Shown: positions 8,380 to 17,883, counted from the first letter of the stretch. The stretch is 64,000 nucleotides of DNA from Candidatus Methylophosphatis roskildensis (GCA_016708905.1 JADJEV010000003.1:1240001-1304000); one strand, 5' to 3'. Translations and numbers: made by a program. The notes: generated by a model not told the origin, from the letters alone.

Positions 8380-9351
8380 ATGACAAGCTCGGCGACATCG
8401 CTCGCGCCATCCGACATGGCGCCAAAGACCAGCGCGCCCCCCACGGAAGCGGACGGGGCCGTTTCGTCTTTCGCTGCCAGCGCGGCCGTGACCGCACCCG
8501 CGAATGCGACAAGCCGCCGCGCCGATCATCCACCATTGGTCACGCCTGCTCCGGAGAGCCTCGTGCCGGGTGCCGCTCCGGGCAAGGCGCCCAAGACGAC
8601 TCGCGAGACGATTTTAGCGTTACGCAGCTGGACACCCACGCTGTTGTCCATCCGCGTGACGCGAGACCCCGGATTCCGCTTTATCCCCGGGCATTACGCA
8701 CGTCTCGGCATCCCCGATTCCTCGGGCCGGCCGGTCTTCCGACCGCTGTCGATTGTGTCGGCGCCGGCAGATCCGCATCTCGAGTTCTTCTGCACCTTGA
8801 TCACGGGCGGCGAATTCTCTGGCCGTCTTGCGAGCTGTCGCGTCGGCGATCCGGTCGAAGTCGAGAAGGCGAGCTTCGGCTTCCTCACCGTCGGATCCCT
8901 CGCACCGGGCACCGACCTGTGGCTGCTGGCGAGCGGCACCGGGCTCGCGCCCTATCTGTCGATGCTGCGCGACGGCGCCGTGTCGAAAGCCTTCGATCAG
9001 ATCGTGGTTGTGCACAGCGTCCGGCGCGCGGCAGAACTCGCCTATGCCGAAGAACTCGGGCGTCTCGCGCAGGTCCGACCCACGGCGGACTTGCGCGCCA
9101 GATTGCACTATCTGCCGGTCGTGACGCGCGAACCCGGCGCGTCGCCATTGTCGGAACGGATTCCCGCCCTGCTTGCAGACGGCCGCCTCCCCCAGGCGGC
9201 CGGCGTCACCCTCGATTCGGCGCATTCGCGGGTCATGGTCTGCGGCAATCCCGACATGACGGCCGAATTGCGCGGTTTGTTCACCGAACGTGGCTTCAGG
9301 ACCACCCGCCGCGGCACGCCCGGCCAGATCGCCTTCGAGAAATACTGGTAG
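8380..9351 (+). CDS. Ferredoxin-NADP+ reductase with Ala/Pro-rich N-terminal extension
   Basis: About 323 residues. From residue 70 on it is a bacterial FNR: FAD-binding RPLSIVSAP (RxxS type), NADP-binding LLASGTGLAPYLSMLRDG and the C-terminal QIAFEKYW. This enzyme shuttles electrons between NADPH and ferredoxin or flavodoxin. The first 70 residues are low-complexity Ala/Pro/Ser and absent from typical 255-residue enzymes; an internal start is possible but no good ribosome site is seen. It is 10 bp before the ferredoxin gene, forming an operon that the divergent NsrR probably controls. Confidence 0.85.
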   Translation: MTSSATSLAPSDMAPKTSAPPTEADGAVSSFAASAAVTAPANATSRRADHPPLVTPAPESLVPGAAPGKAPKTTRETILALRSWTPTLLSIRVTRDPGFRFIPGHYARLGIPDSSGRPVFRPLSIVSAPADPHLEFFCTLITGGEFSGRLASCRVGDPVEVEKASFGFLTVGSLAPGTDLWLLASGTGLAPYLSMLRDGAVSKAFDQIVVVHSVRRAAELAYAEELGRLAQVRPTADLRARLHYLPVVTREPGASPLSERIPALLADGRLPQAAGVTLDSAHSRVMVCGNPDMTAELRGLFTERGFRTTRRGTPGQIAFEKYW

Positions 9352-9361
9352 GAGACGACGA

Positions 9362-9688
9362 ATGACCTTTGTAGTGACCGAAACTTGCATTCGCTGCAAG
9401 TACACCGACTGTGTCGATGTCTGCCCGACCGACGCGTTTCGCGAGGGTCCCAACTTCCTGGTGATCGATCCGGACGACTGCATCGACTGCACGCTGTGCG
9501 TACCCGAGTGCCCAGTGGACGCGATCTACGCCGAAGACGACGTGCCGGCAGATCAGCGTGGCTTCATCTCGCTCAACGCCGAACTGGGCAAACGGTGGAA
9601 GCCCATCATCGACAAGAAACCGGCGCCGCCCGATGCCGACGACTGGGCCAAGGCCAAAGACAAGCGCGGCGAGCTCGACCGAGGATAG
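9362..9688 (+). CDS. fdxA: 7Fe ferredoxin FdxA ([3Fe-4S][4Fe-4S])
   Basis: 108 residues. CIRCKYTDCVDVCP and CIDCTLCVPECP give the cluster ligands of the Azotobacter FdI-like FdxA group, with a C-terminal extension (ISLNAELGKRWKPI) that is characteristic. Start at 9362 has GGAG seven bases upstream. It is the likely redox partner of the reductase encoded just upstream. Confidence 0.92.
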   Translation: MTFVVTETCIRCKYTDCVDVCPTDAFREGPNFLVIDPDDCIDCTLCVPECPVDAIYAEDDVPADQRGFISLNAELGKRWKPIIDKKPAPPDADDWAKAKDKRGELDRG

Positions 9689-9799
9689 CGCGTCATCCAT
9701 GGTCCACCGCCGTTTCCTTTGCTTCTGTGCAGCGAGATCCAGCTTCTGCCAACGACAAAAGCGGTAGTCTCGCGTTCGAATCGATCGAGGAGAAACAAC

Positions 9800-10297
9800 A
9801 TGCGTTACCCGACCATCACAACGCCCATGTCCAGACTTCTTGCCACCGCCGCTCTTGCGCTCGGTTTCTCGACCCTTGCCATGGCGCAGGAGACCCACTC
9901 GCACGCTCCGGATGCGGCGGTTCATGAACTCACGCTGAATGCCGGCCAGCGGTGGGCCACCGACGAACACCTGCGCAAGGCGATGGGGCGGATTCGCAGC
10001 GGCATGAACGCGTCCCTGCAGGACATCCACCAGAGCCGACTCGCGGACGCCAGCTACGGCGCGCTGGCCGAAATGGTCAATGCCGAGGTCGGCTACATGG
10101 TGAGCAACTGCAAACTCGAGCCCAGGGCCGACGCCCAACTGCACCTGCTGATCGCCCAACTCCTTGAAGGCGCCGATGTAATGGCAGGCAAGCGCACGCA
10201 GGTGAAACGCCAACAAGGCGCGGTGACGGTGATCGGCGCGCTGGAAAACTATGGAACGTATTTCGATGACCCCAGCTGGAAACCACTTGCGCACTGA
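9800..10297 (+). CDS. Secreted helical protein, unknown function
   Basis: 165 residues. A signal peptide is clear (positive start, LLATAALALGFSTLAMAQ with AMA-Q cleavage). The mature part starts with a short His-containing stretch (ETHSHAPDAAVHE) and is mostly amphipathic helix, with one Cys (SNCKLEPRADAQL). No haem motif is present; it might be a cytochrome b562-like four-helix bundle, but that is a guess. Start at 9800 after GAGGAG. It sits 70 bp before the FmdE-like gene, same strand. Confidence 0.55.
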   Translation: MRYPTITTPMSRLLATAALALGFSTLAMAQETHSHAPDAAVHELTLNAGQRWATDEHLRKAMGRIRSGMNASLQDIHQSRLADASYGALAEMVNAEVGYMVSNCKLEPRADAQLHLLIAQLLEGADVMAGKRTQVKRQQGAVTVIGALENYGTYFDDPSWKPLAH

Positions 10298-10366
10298 CAG
10301 GGATTGGCATCGCCCTCGTCCGCTCGTAAAGCCCGCAACGCCCGTAGTGCAACCGAGGAGACAGCC

Positions 10367-11134
10367 ATGCGCTACCCGGCGTTCTTTGACACCGTACCCC
10401 GCCTGAGAGTACGTGACCCGCTCGCGAAATTTCTCGGCGCGATCGACGACGGGGTGATCGAGTACGGCTATGTGGATGCGGTAAAGCTCGCCGGACACTC
10501 GTGCCCGACTGTGGCCAGCGCCTACTGGCTGACGCACCGGGCCCTGGCTGCGCTGTATGGCGACGACCTCGCGGAGCGCGGCGCAATCCGTGTCGAATTC
10601 CGTGACGACCGCGCGGCCGGCGTCACCGGTGTCATTGCCAATGTCGTCTCCATGCTCACCGGTGCCGCCGGTGATACCGGCTTCAAGGGCCTTGGCGGGC
10701 GATTCGAACGGCGCAAGCTGCTCTTGTTCAACGCCGACGTGCCGCTCGAGATTCGCTTCACGCGCATCGATACCGGCGCGCAGGTCGATGTGGCGGCGCA
10801 AGTGCGCCAGGTCGCCGGCGACCCCGGAATGCCGGCGCTGATGCAGCGCTGCTTGAACGGAGAAGCCGGCCCTGACGAGAGCTTGCGTTTCGGTGCGCTG
10901 TGGCAGGACCGGGTGCGCCGTATCCTCATCGATCACGGCGAAGACCCAGCCGTGTTCATCGTGCGCCGCGCCGGGTCACCGATTCCGGGCGTCGTCGTCG
11001 AACAGGATTGCGATAGAAAAGCGAGCCCCGTTGCGCCGTCATGCTCGTCACCGCCATGCAGCGCCCATGAGTTCCCCGGCTATTTCGGCGAGACGGAGGA
11101 AGCTCCCGAGCCCATGCGCCCCGGTCAGGTGTAG
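10367..11134 (+). CDS. FmdE-like protein with altered C-terminus
   Basis: About 255 residues. KLAGHSCPTVASAYWLTHRAL is the GHxCP motif of the FmdE domain, a zinc or Fe-S-binding fold first seen in formylmethanofuran dehydrogenase operons and common in anaerobes. Start at 10367 with AGGAG upstream. From about residue 82 to the end, the DNA is duplicated at 17292-17839. The last 50 residues are rich in Cys, Pro and Ser and run into transposase-derived DNA, so the natural C-terminus may have been replaced. Confidence 0.6.
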   Translation: MRYPAFFDTVPRLRVRDPLAKFLGAIDDGVIEYGYVDAVKLAGHSCPTVASAYWLTHRALAALYGDDLAERGAIRVEFRDDRAAGVTGVIANVVSMLTGAAGDTGFKGLGGRFERRKLLLFNADVPLEIRFTRIDTGAQVDVAAQVRQVAGDPGMPALMQRCLNGEAGPDESLRFGALWQDRVRRILIDHGEDPAVFIVRRAGSPIPGVVVEQDCDRKASPVAPSCSSPPCSAHEFPGYFGETEEAPEPMRPGQV

Positions 11135-11157
11135 GTCTTCCTGACGGGCATCGATGC
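10611..11157 (+). repeat. 547-bp direct repeat, copy 1
   Basis: Nearly identical by eye to 17292-17839. It covers the C-terminal two thirds of the FmdE-like gene and some downstream DNA. Both copies end around GGGCATCGA(T/C)GC. Copy 2 has one extra C and several substitutions. Confidence 0.85.
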
Positions 11158-11510
11158 ACGACAGCCTTGCCGCGATTCCCCTGTCGTTGATCAGCGCGCA
11201 GCGCGTGACCAACCTCTACGATTCGATGGATGCCGCCTATTGCAGCACCGAGTTGCGCGAGCACAGCCGAGCCCCGGGCCACGTTCCCCTGATCGACCAC
11301 AACCCGCGCCGCGGCCAGAAGATCGAATTTGCCCCGGCCGAAGCCGTCCGCTACAACGAGCGCACCGCCGCTGAACGCAGCAATGCGCGACTCAAAGATG
11401 AATTCGGCGGCAACCACCTGAGGGTCAAGGGTAGTGCCAAGGCGATGGGACACTTGATGTTCGGTGTTCTGGCTCTGTCGGCCGACCAGTTGATGCGGTT
11501 GCGACAATGA
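11154..11510 (+). pseudogene. DDE transposase, C-terminal fragment
   Basis: About 118 residues corresponding to the end of an IS4/IS5-like DDE_Tnp_1 transposase: GHVPLIDHNPRRG, then YNERTAAERSNARLKDEFGG, which carries the Y-x-x-R-x-x-x-E signature, and a final MFGVLALSADQLMRL. The N-terminal two thirds are absent; the fragment begins at the edge of the 547-bp repeat, so an IS end was probably lost there by recombination. Confidence 0.75.
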
Positions 11511-11744
11511 CAGTCCACAGCCAATCTGGGCCACCTATGCAGCCAGTGATGCAGGATGACGTTCGCCCCAAATCATGAAAACTATGCCATTTCCTTAACC
11601 CCGCAACAACGGCGCTTCCGCTCACAACAGAAATCGCTGCCAACGGGCGAACGAAGCGGTTTCGCAATTCGGGTTTCTGAGTTTTGCAAGAAGCTCATCT
11701 TTGCTTCGCACTGCGTTACCCACAGCAGGTTTATTCCCAAACTC

Positions 11745-12767
11745 TCAGCCGAGCAGCCGCTGCGCCTCGTCGAACAAGCTTTCGCGCCGGATGAGTTCGC
11801 TGCGCGGAAACCGGCCCACGACCAAGTGGATCTGGGGCACGTGTCTGACCAGTACCTCAGGCAGCACGATTTCGGTGGCCGCCGTGCCGGCGCTTTCCGG
11901 CACGAGAATATTCATTTGATCGAGCCGCAGGCTGACTGGTCTGACCTCGAGGTGGTCGGCGGCGTGGGTCAGCACCGACCTCGCGCGCTTCATCACGTAA
12001 TCGAGCGTCTCGGCAGCGCCAGCGATCTCGGCGAGCGAGCGCTCGTTCTCGGCGAGTTTGCGCTGCAGATTCTCGATCTTCTCCACCGCGCTGCCGACGC
12101 TTTCAAGCATCGACTCGAGCCCCGCGTGCTGGCTCTTGAGCATCAATAGCCGCGCCCTCAGCATGGCGCGCTGCTCGATCAGATCCTTGCGCCGCGTGTG
12201 GACCGACGCAATCTCCTCGAGCGCCTGGGTCACCAGAAACGTGAACGAGCGCCGCCGGATCTCAATTCGCGCCTCGTACTCGCTCGCACGGGGCTGCAGA
12301 ACCTTCTTCTCGACGAACGAAACGGACGTCTGGGCAACGTCGTGCTGGACGCAGTCGTGGCGCACCGCCAGCCCGAATACCTGCTCCTCCTGCCGTCGAC
12401 AGCACAGGCACGCCCAGACTTCTTGCGCGCCGGGCGATTTCTCGAAGAAGTCCTGAATCTCTCTGCAGCGGCTGAATACGGCGGGCACGTCGTCCGCGGT
12501 CGCAAACATTGCCCGCAGGATCGGATTTTCCGACCACGCGGCGGCGCTTATTTCGAGGCTAGGCAAAATCTGCGCCTCGATTTGCCGACAGTAGAGCACC
12601 GCCTGCTCGACGACCGGGGCGAGCTTGCGGCGATAGCCGGCGACGAGCTTCAGGCGGGGATTGACGATCTGCACCACCTGCTCGATGCGCTGGTCCATGA
12701 CCGCCGGGGCGACCGTCGAGCCGGTCTCATCGTCACTCCCGCCAAAGAGCCAGTCGAGAATCCCCAT
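11745..12767 (-). CDS. Coiled-coil protein of unknown function
   Basis: 340 residues. Start at 12767 (MGILDWLFG) preferred; GAGGTG is just upstream. The centre (about residues 170-265) is a long charged heptad-like coiled coil (SVHTRRKDLIEQRAMLRARLLMLK and onwards). Two Cys in ACLCCRRQEE resemble a small metal site. No enzymatic motif is recognised. The short amphipathic MGILDWLFGG start resembles membrane-surface anchors. No operon partner; flanks are mobile DNA. Confidence 0.6.
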   Translation of the reverse strand: MGILDWLFGGSDDETGSTVAPAVMDQRIEQVVQIVNPRLKLVAGYRRKLAPVVEQAVLYCRQIEAQILPSLEISAAAWSENPILRAMFATADDVPAVFSRCREIQDFFEKSPGAQEVWACLCCRRQEEQVFGLAVRHDCVQHDVAQTSVSFVEKKVLQPRASEYEARIEIRRRSFTFLVTQALEEIASVHTRRKDLIEQRAMLRARLLMLKSQHAGLESMLESVGSAVEKIENLQRKLAENERSLAEIAGAAETLDYVMKRARSVLTHAADHLEVRPVSLRLDQMNILVPESAGTAATEIVLPEVLVRHVPQIHLVVGRFPRSELIRRESLFDEAQRLLG

Positions 12768-12788
12768 GGGCACCTCGATGCTACGCAA

Positions 12789-13013
12789 CTACACCGATTA
12801 TGCCCCGCTCATCTCGCATCGCCAGTGCATAGCGGCATCTCATGACCAATGATGTTGCGATGATACGAGCCTTTTGCATAGGCTACTGCCTCGCTCGAAC
12901 GACGAGAATGATCCCGATTCTAGCTCCTGAGGCCGTCATCCAAAACGAGGCGTTCTTCGCAGCAAACAGGGCCAAGTCTTCCAATATAGCAAGCGGCGGC
13001 CATAGGATGCCCC
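12789..13013. other. Spacer between coiled-coil gene and transposase remnant
   Basis: About 225 bp without a coding-like frame. The divergent coiled-coil promoter should be here; no confident site seen. Confidence 0.4.
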
Positions 13014-13897
13014 ATGGCTCGCCCCTTACGCATCGAGTTCGCCGGCGGTCTCTACCACGTGACCTCGCGCGGCGACCGGCGCGAGGACATCTACTTTGGC
13101 GACGCCGATTGCCTGGCCTGGATCGAGATCCTGGGTGCGGTGTGCGAGCGATTCAACTGGCGCAGTCACGCCTATTGCCTGATGACCAACCACTACATGT
13201 CGTGGTCGAGATGGTCGATGGCAACTCGCCAAGAGCACGCGCCAACTCAACGGCGTCTACACGCAGTACGTCAATCGCACGCACCGACGGGTTGGCCACG
13301 TATTCCAGGGGCGCTACAAGGCGATCCTGGTCGAGAAGGACGCCTAAGCTGGAATTGATGCGCCATGTCGTGTTGAACCCGGTACGCGCCGGGATGGTGG
13401 CGCAGGCCGAGGACTGGCCGTGGAGTTCCCATCGCGCGGTGCTCGGACGTAAAGCGGCGCCGCCCTGGCTGGCGAGCGACGCATTGTTGCGAGGATTCGG
13501 GCGCACCCGCGGTAAGGCGAGAATGACGTACATCGATTTTGTGCTCGCCGTCTTCGACTTGCCAAACCTATGGGCTGATTTGACGGGGCAGATCTACCTG
13601 GGCGGGGAAGCCTTCGTCCAACGTATGGCGGCGCTGGCGGCGGACAATGCGGAAGCGTTGGAAGTCCCGCGCGCGCAATGGCGCCCTCGAGCGCGGCCGT
13701 TGTGGCACTTCGTCGTTGCCTGCGCAGACCCGAGGGAAGGCATGGCACGCGCCTACCGCACCGGCGACTACACCCTCGCCCAGGTGGCGCAGGCGTTCGG
13801 CGTACACTACAGTACGGTGAGCCGGGCGGTCAGCGCGAAGAGCGAGCACCGAGGTGTGTCAGGCTTGGGCACGACAGACAGGAGGATCGAACCATGA
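13014..13897 (+). pseudogene. REP-associated tyrosine transposase (RayT/TnpA-REP), frameshifted
   Basis: Starts well (MARPLRIEFAGGLYHVTSRG and YCLMTNHY, the HUH-type Y1 transposase signature region) but needs three frame corrections: one base is missing after NHY (before HVVVEMVDGN), another before KSTRQLNGVYTQYVN, and a third before ELMRHVVLNPVRAGM. After that the frame stays open to the end, with a C-terminal helix-turn-helix (YTLAQVAQAFGVHYSTVSRAV). All three look like single-base losses. The protein should not be made as one chain. Confidence 0.85.
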
Positions 13898-14460
13898 GCG
13901 CGGTGTTTACCCCGACGCGGCACAAGCTGTCGGTCGAGGATTACCACAGGCTGGGCGAGGTGGGCATCTTGTCCGAGGACAGCCGCGTGGAACTGCTTGA
14001 AGGGGAGTTGATCGAGATGGCGCCGATTGGTGGTCCGCACATGGCGGTGGTCAATCGCCTGAACAGGTTGCTCGTACTCGCGGTGGGAGATCTCGGCGTA
14101 GTCTCGGTTCAGAATCCGGTGAGGCTTCCGCCACATTCCGAGCCGCAGCCCGATGTAGCAATCCTCAAACCGCGTGCGGGCGACGCCGCATCTGCTGTGC
14201 CCGGCCCGGACGACGTGTTGCTGATGATCGAGGTGGCCGATACCACATTGACCTTCGATCGCACGACGAAGCTCAACCTGTACGCCAAGGCCGGAATCGC
14301 GGAGTGCTGGATCGTGAATCTGCAGTCGCGGTGCATCGAGGTGTATTGCGAGCCCACGGCCGAGGGGTATTCGAACAAGGTCGACTTTCAGATCGCGGAG
14401 ACTGTATCGCCGCAGGCTCTTCCGGCGGTGCAGCTGGCGGTGACCGAGATCTTCGCTTAG
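13894..14460 (+). CDS. Uma2-family (DUF820) endonuclease-like protein
   Basis: 188 residues. The PD-(D/E)xK-type core is visible: RVELLEGELIEMAPIGGPH, PQPDVAIL, and VLLMIEVADTTLTFDRTTKLNLYAKAGI, where Asp...Glu-x-Ala replaces the usual Glu-x-Lys. Uma2 genes are abundant in cyanobacteria and scattered in proteobacteria; function unknown, possibly mobile nucleases. Start at 13894 with AGGAGG upstream, overlapping the end of the broken RayT gene by 4 bp. Confidence 0.8.
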   Translation: MSAVFTPTRHKLSVEDYHRLGEVGILSEDSRVELLEGELIEMAPIGGPHMAVVNRLNRLLVLAVGDLGVVSVQNPVRLPPHSEPQPDVAILKPRAGDAASAVPGPDDVLLMIEVADTTLTFDRTTKLNLYAKAGIAECWIVNLQSRCIEVYCEPTAEGYSNKVDFQIAETVSPQALPAVQLAVTEIFA

Positions 14461-14528
14461 CTTTCGTGGCAACGGCGATCGGCGCAAACCTCGTATTTCG
14501 ACGCGTGGCAGCGCGACTCCGATGAGCC

Positions 14529-14653
14529 TCAGCGTGAGACCGGCGCCGGCCCGTAGTTCCAGGGGCCGCGCGGCACCGCGATGACCACCGACCCCCTCTT
14601 GGCCATGAACTCTTCCAGGGGTCGCTGTTCGAAAACCTCTTTGCTTTGCGGAC
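14529..14653 (-). pseudogene. 3' remnant of a gene split by the IS1634-type element
   Basis: Frame GPQSKEVFEQRPLEEF and onward to a stop at 14529 reads as a protein C-terminus. The frame meets the IS at a codon boundary and continues on the far side as VYSYGSAYEVHWD (16689-16910). A direct join without the IS keeps the frame. Family not recognised. Confidence 0.55.
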
Positions 14654-16688
14654 CTAGCCCAACTTCCACAGTAGTCGTCCCGGAGGAAGAAAACGCCTTC
14701 GTTGTGGCGCGGGAACCACACTCGGTTTTCACTCTGAAACGTCGGCATTGTCGTGCGCGGTTGGTCGTCGGTACGGACGTTTTTGGCGAGAAAGCGCATG
14801 TAGTGCCGACCTACTGGGTTGCCGGGCTGGCGGACGATGTCGAAAATGCAGGGCATGTACCTGCGCTATACGACGCGACACAAGGACGGCAAGACGCACG
14901 TCCTGGCGCCTGGTGCGTTCGGTGCGGCGCGGACGCAAGGTGATTCAGGAGACGGTGGCGCAGCTCGGAGAACTCGATGCCGAGGGGCGAGCGCGCGCGA
15001 CGTCGCTTGCACGAGAGATTTGCGGGCGAGCAGCGGAGCGCTCACAAGGCGCGCTGTTCGATGACGGGAGCACGGCCGAAGCGATCAAGGTCAGACTCGA
15101 CGCAGTGCGGCTGGAGCGCTCGAGAAGCTTCGGCTCGGTGTGGTTGGGACGGCAGCTGTGGCAGGCGCTCAGACTCGACGAACTGTTCGAGGCCCTGCTG
15201 CCCCGAGGTCGGGAGTCGGTCGCTTGGGCCGATGTGATATCGATACTGGTGATTGGCCGGCTGTGCGAGCCCAGCAGCGAACTGCATGTGGCCGAGCAGT
15301 GGTACCGCACGAGCGCCCTGGAGGACTTGCTCGGTGTGGCCCCGCAGCAGTTGTACGAGGAGCGGCTGTACCGGGCGCTGGACCGATTGCTGCCGCACAA
15401 GGAGGCGATCGAGGCGCATCTGGTCAAGCGCTTCGGAGAGTTGTTCGATCTGGACTACGACCTGCTGCTCTACGACGTGACGAGCACGTACTTCGAGGGC
15501 GTGGCCGATCCGGCGATTGCCAAGCGCGGCTACAGCCGGGATCACCGGCCGGACTGCGTGCAGAGGAACATTGCACTGGTGGTGACCCGGGATGGAATGC
15601 CGCTGGGCTACGAGATATTCCCGGGCAACACCACCGACGTCACCACGGTCGAGCAGATCGTCTCGGGGATGGAGGCCCGCTTTGGCAAAGCCAACCGGGT
15701 GTGGGTGATGGACCGGGGGATGGTGAGCCGGGAGAACGGGGCGTGGCTCAAGGAGACGGGACGCCGCTACGTGATCGGCACCCCGAAGGCAGAGCTCAAG
15801 CGCTGGGCCAAACAGATCGAAGAGCGCACCGACTGGCGCCACATCCGCGATGACGTTGAAGTGAAGTTGTGCCGCAGCCCCGAGGGGGACGAGACGTTTG
15901 TGCTCTGTCGCTCGGCCAGTCGGGTCGAGAAAGAGCGGGCGATGCACGATCGGTTCAAGGCGCGCATCGATACGGCGCTCGCGAGCCTGGAGCGGCGCAT
16001 CGAGAAGAGCAAGAAGCCGCTCGATCGGGGCCTCATCGAACGCCAGATCGGACGCTTGCTCGAACGCAACAGCCGGGCTGCCGGCGGATTCACGATCTCG
16101 ATTACCGACGACGCGGCGCATGCCTCGGGAATCCGCATGAGCCGAGCGTACCGCGCCGATTGGACCGACTGGGCGCGGCTGAGCGAAGGCCTCTACATCC
16201 TGCGCACCAACGTCACCCAGTGGAGCGACGAGGAACTGTGGACGACCTACATCCAGCTGACCGAGGCCGAAGCGGCGTTCCGCGTGCAAAAGTCCGACCT
16301 GGCGATCCGCCCGATCTGGCACCACAAGGAAGGCCGCATCAAAGCGCACATCCTCGTGTGCTTCCTCGCCTACGCGTTATGGAAGACCTTGCAGCAGTGG
16401 CAATCGCGCGCAGGGCTCGGCCACTGCCCGCGAACCATCCTCACGGAGTTCGCGCGCATTCACGCCGCCGACATCGTGTTGCCGCTGGCGCATTCGAGCA
16501 AGCGCGAACTGCGCATACGTTGCGTCGTACGTCCGGAGCGCGCGCAGACCATCCTGCTCGAACGCCTTGGCCTGAGCCTGCCGCAACGCTTGAAGGCGCC
16601 ACCAATGACTCAAATGTAGTGCCGACCTTGAACATTAACCCATTGATAATCCGCAAAACCGCCCCGCCAACTGTGGAAGTTGGGCTAG
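14654..16688. mobile_element. IS1634-type insertion sequence
   Basis: About 2.03 kb bounded by 19-bp inverted repeats, CTAGCCCAACTTCCACAGT at 14654-14672 and its complement at 16670-16688. I see no convincing target duplication, and a 15-bp direct repeat (ATGTAGTGCCGACCT) near 14800 and 16612 leaves the true ends slightly uncertain. It carries one transposase gene with a frameshift. Confidence 0.7.
14846..16619 (+). pseudogene. IS1634-family transposase, N-terminal frameshift
   Basis: The natural start (MYLRYTTRHKDGKTH, 14846 or 14855) is in a different frame from the body, which picks up at WRLVRSVRRGRKVIQETVAQ; the shift lies near 14900. The rest is complete: DVTSTYFEG, NTTDVTTVEQIV, VWVMDRGMVSRENGAWL and a distal LTEAEAAFRVQKSDL with the catalytic acidic residues of the IS1634/IS4-like DDE fold, over about 570 residues. 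Translation from an upstream in-frame start at 14748 would give a chimeric N-terminus, so activity is doubtful. Confidence 0.8.
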
Positions 16689-16910
16689 TCCCAGTGAACT
16701 TCGTAGGCGCTGCCGTACGAATATACGAAAGTGTCGACGCCCCAGTCATAGACCGTAATGCCGAGGCCGAACGGCACGTCGCGCAGCTTTTCGAGCGCGT
16801 CCTTTTGACCGACGAACTGGTCCAGCGGCAGGCGGGCGTCGTATTTCTTCCTGGTGTTGATCCCCCGCGTGAGCGGCGCTTTGCTGGGGCCAAGATGGGA
16901 TTTTCTCACC
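16689..16910 (-). pseudogene. Upstream remnant of the gene split by the IS1634-type element
   Basis: Minus-strand frame including KYDARLPLDQFVGQKDALEKL and GITVYDWGVDTFVYSYG, cut by a stop supplied by the IS end. It continues, after the element, as the 14529-14653 remnant. The 5' part of this gene cannot be traced past about 16910. Unknown function. Confidence 0.5.
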
Positions 16911-17285
16911 GCCGCCTGGGCTCTTTCACCTGAAGCATTGACGTATACGGTGGTTGCACCGGCCCGCGCGCGCGAAAGTCCTTGAGGAGCGTCGTGCCCC
17001 TGGAGGGCGTATCGGTCCAAGCTCGCAGGCACGCTTCCACGATATCCCGAAGCACGTCCGGCACGGCGGCAACGCGTGCGTTGACCATGAGATCCACAAT
17101 CGACGCCGTGCCTTCCGCACGTTGCGACAAATCGGACGGCGCGTCGTTGCTGGGTATACTCAGCGCCCAAACCCGCTTGCCGGCGCGCAAGAACAGCTTG
17201 ACGTGGGCAATCTGCAGCCCAGCCGCGGACAAGCGCGTGCGTAGTACCGCGCCCAGGGTCATCAATGCATCGTCAATGTCCACAG
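16906..17285 (-). pseudogene. Coding remnant, unknown
   Basis: A frame that reads like protein (VDIDDALMTLGAVLRTRLSA, then HVKLFLRAGKRVWALSIP and VNARVAAVPDVLRDIVEACL) but has no plausible start: its upstream side is joined directly to the 547-bp repeat copy 2. Probably the 3' part of a gene truncated by that duplication. No family recognised. Confidence 0.4.
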
Positions 17286-17291
17286 GCGTCG

Positions 17292-17816
17292 GCGCGGCAG
17301 GCGTCACCGGTGTCATCGCCAATGTCGTTTCCATGCTCACCGGGGCCACTGGTGATACCGGCTTCAAGGGCCTCGGCGGGCGATTCGAGCGGCGCAAGCT
17401 GCTGCTCTTCAACGCCGACGTGCCGCTCGAGATTCGCTTCACGCGCAGCGATGCCGGCGCGCAGGTCGATGTGGCGGCGCAGCTTCGCCAAGTCGCCGGC
17501 GACCCCCGGAATGCTGGCGTTGATGTAGCGCTGCGTGAACGCAGAAGCCGGCCCTGACGAGAGCTTGCGTTTCGGTGCGCTATGGCAGGACCGGGTGCGC
17601 CGTATCCTGATCGATCACGGCGAAGACCCAGCCGTGTTCATCGTGCGCCGCGCCGGGTCACCGATTCCGGGCGTCGTCGTCGAACAGGATTGCGATAGAA
17701 AAGCGAGCCCCGTTGCCCCGACATGCTCGTCACCGCCATGCAGCGCCCATGAGTTCCCCGGCTATTTCGGCGAGACGGAGGAAGCTCCCGAGCCCATGCG
17801 CCCCGGTCAGGTGTAG
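17292..17816 (+). pseudogene. FmdE-like gene fragment, duplicated and frameshifted
   Basis: Second copy of the FmdE-like C-terminal region (GVTGVIANVVSMLTGATGDT and on). An extra C near 17507 breaks the frame, and a TAG follows at the position of a Gln codon in copy 1. It lacks the GHxCP N-terminal motif. The 3' part in the corrected frame still encodes the same FVIVRRAG-like tail. Confidence 0.75.
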
Positions 17817-17839
17817 GTCTTCCTGACGGGCATCGACGC
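17292..17839 (+). repeat. 547-bp direct repeat, copy 2
   Basis: Partner of 10611-11157, same orientation, one base longer. The two copies bound about 6.1 kb of mobile-element debris. Confidence 0.85.
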
Positions 17840-17883
17840 CCGCGAGGCCCCGCCATGCTTGCTTTCAGGTAGTGCCGTCCGAT

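Noticed and set aside
16982..17557. Plus-strand frame fusing unknown DNA to the FmdE-like fragment
   Set aside because: Arises by joining the antisense of a remnant to the duplicated segment; no start signal and ends at the frameshift.
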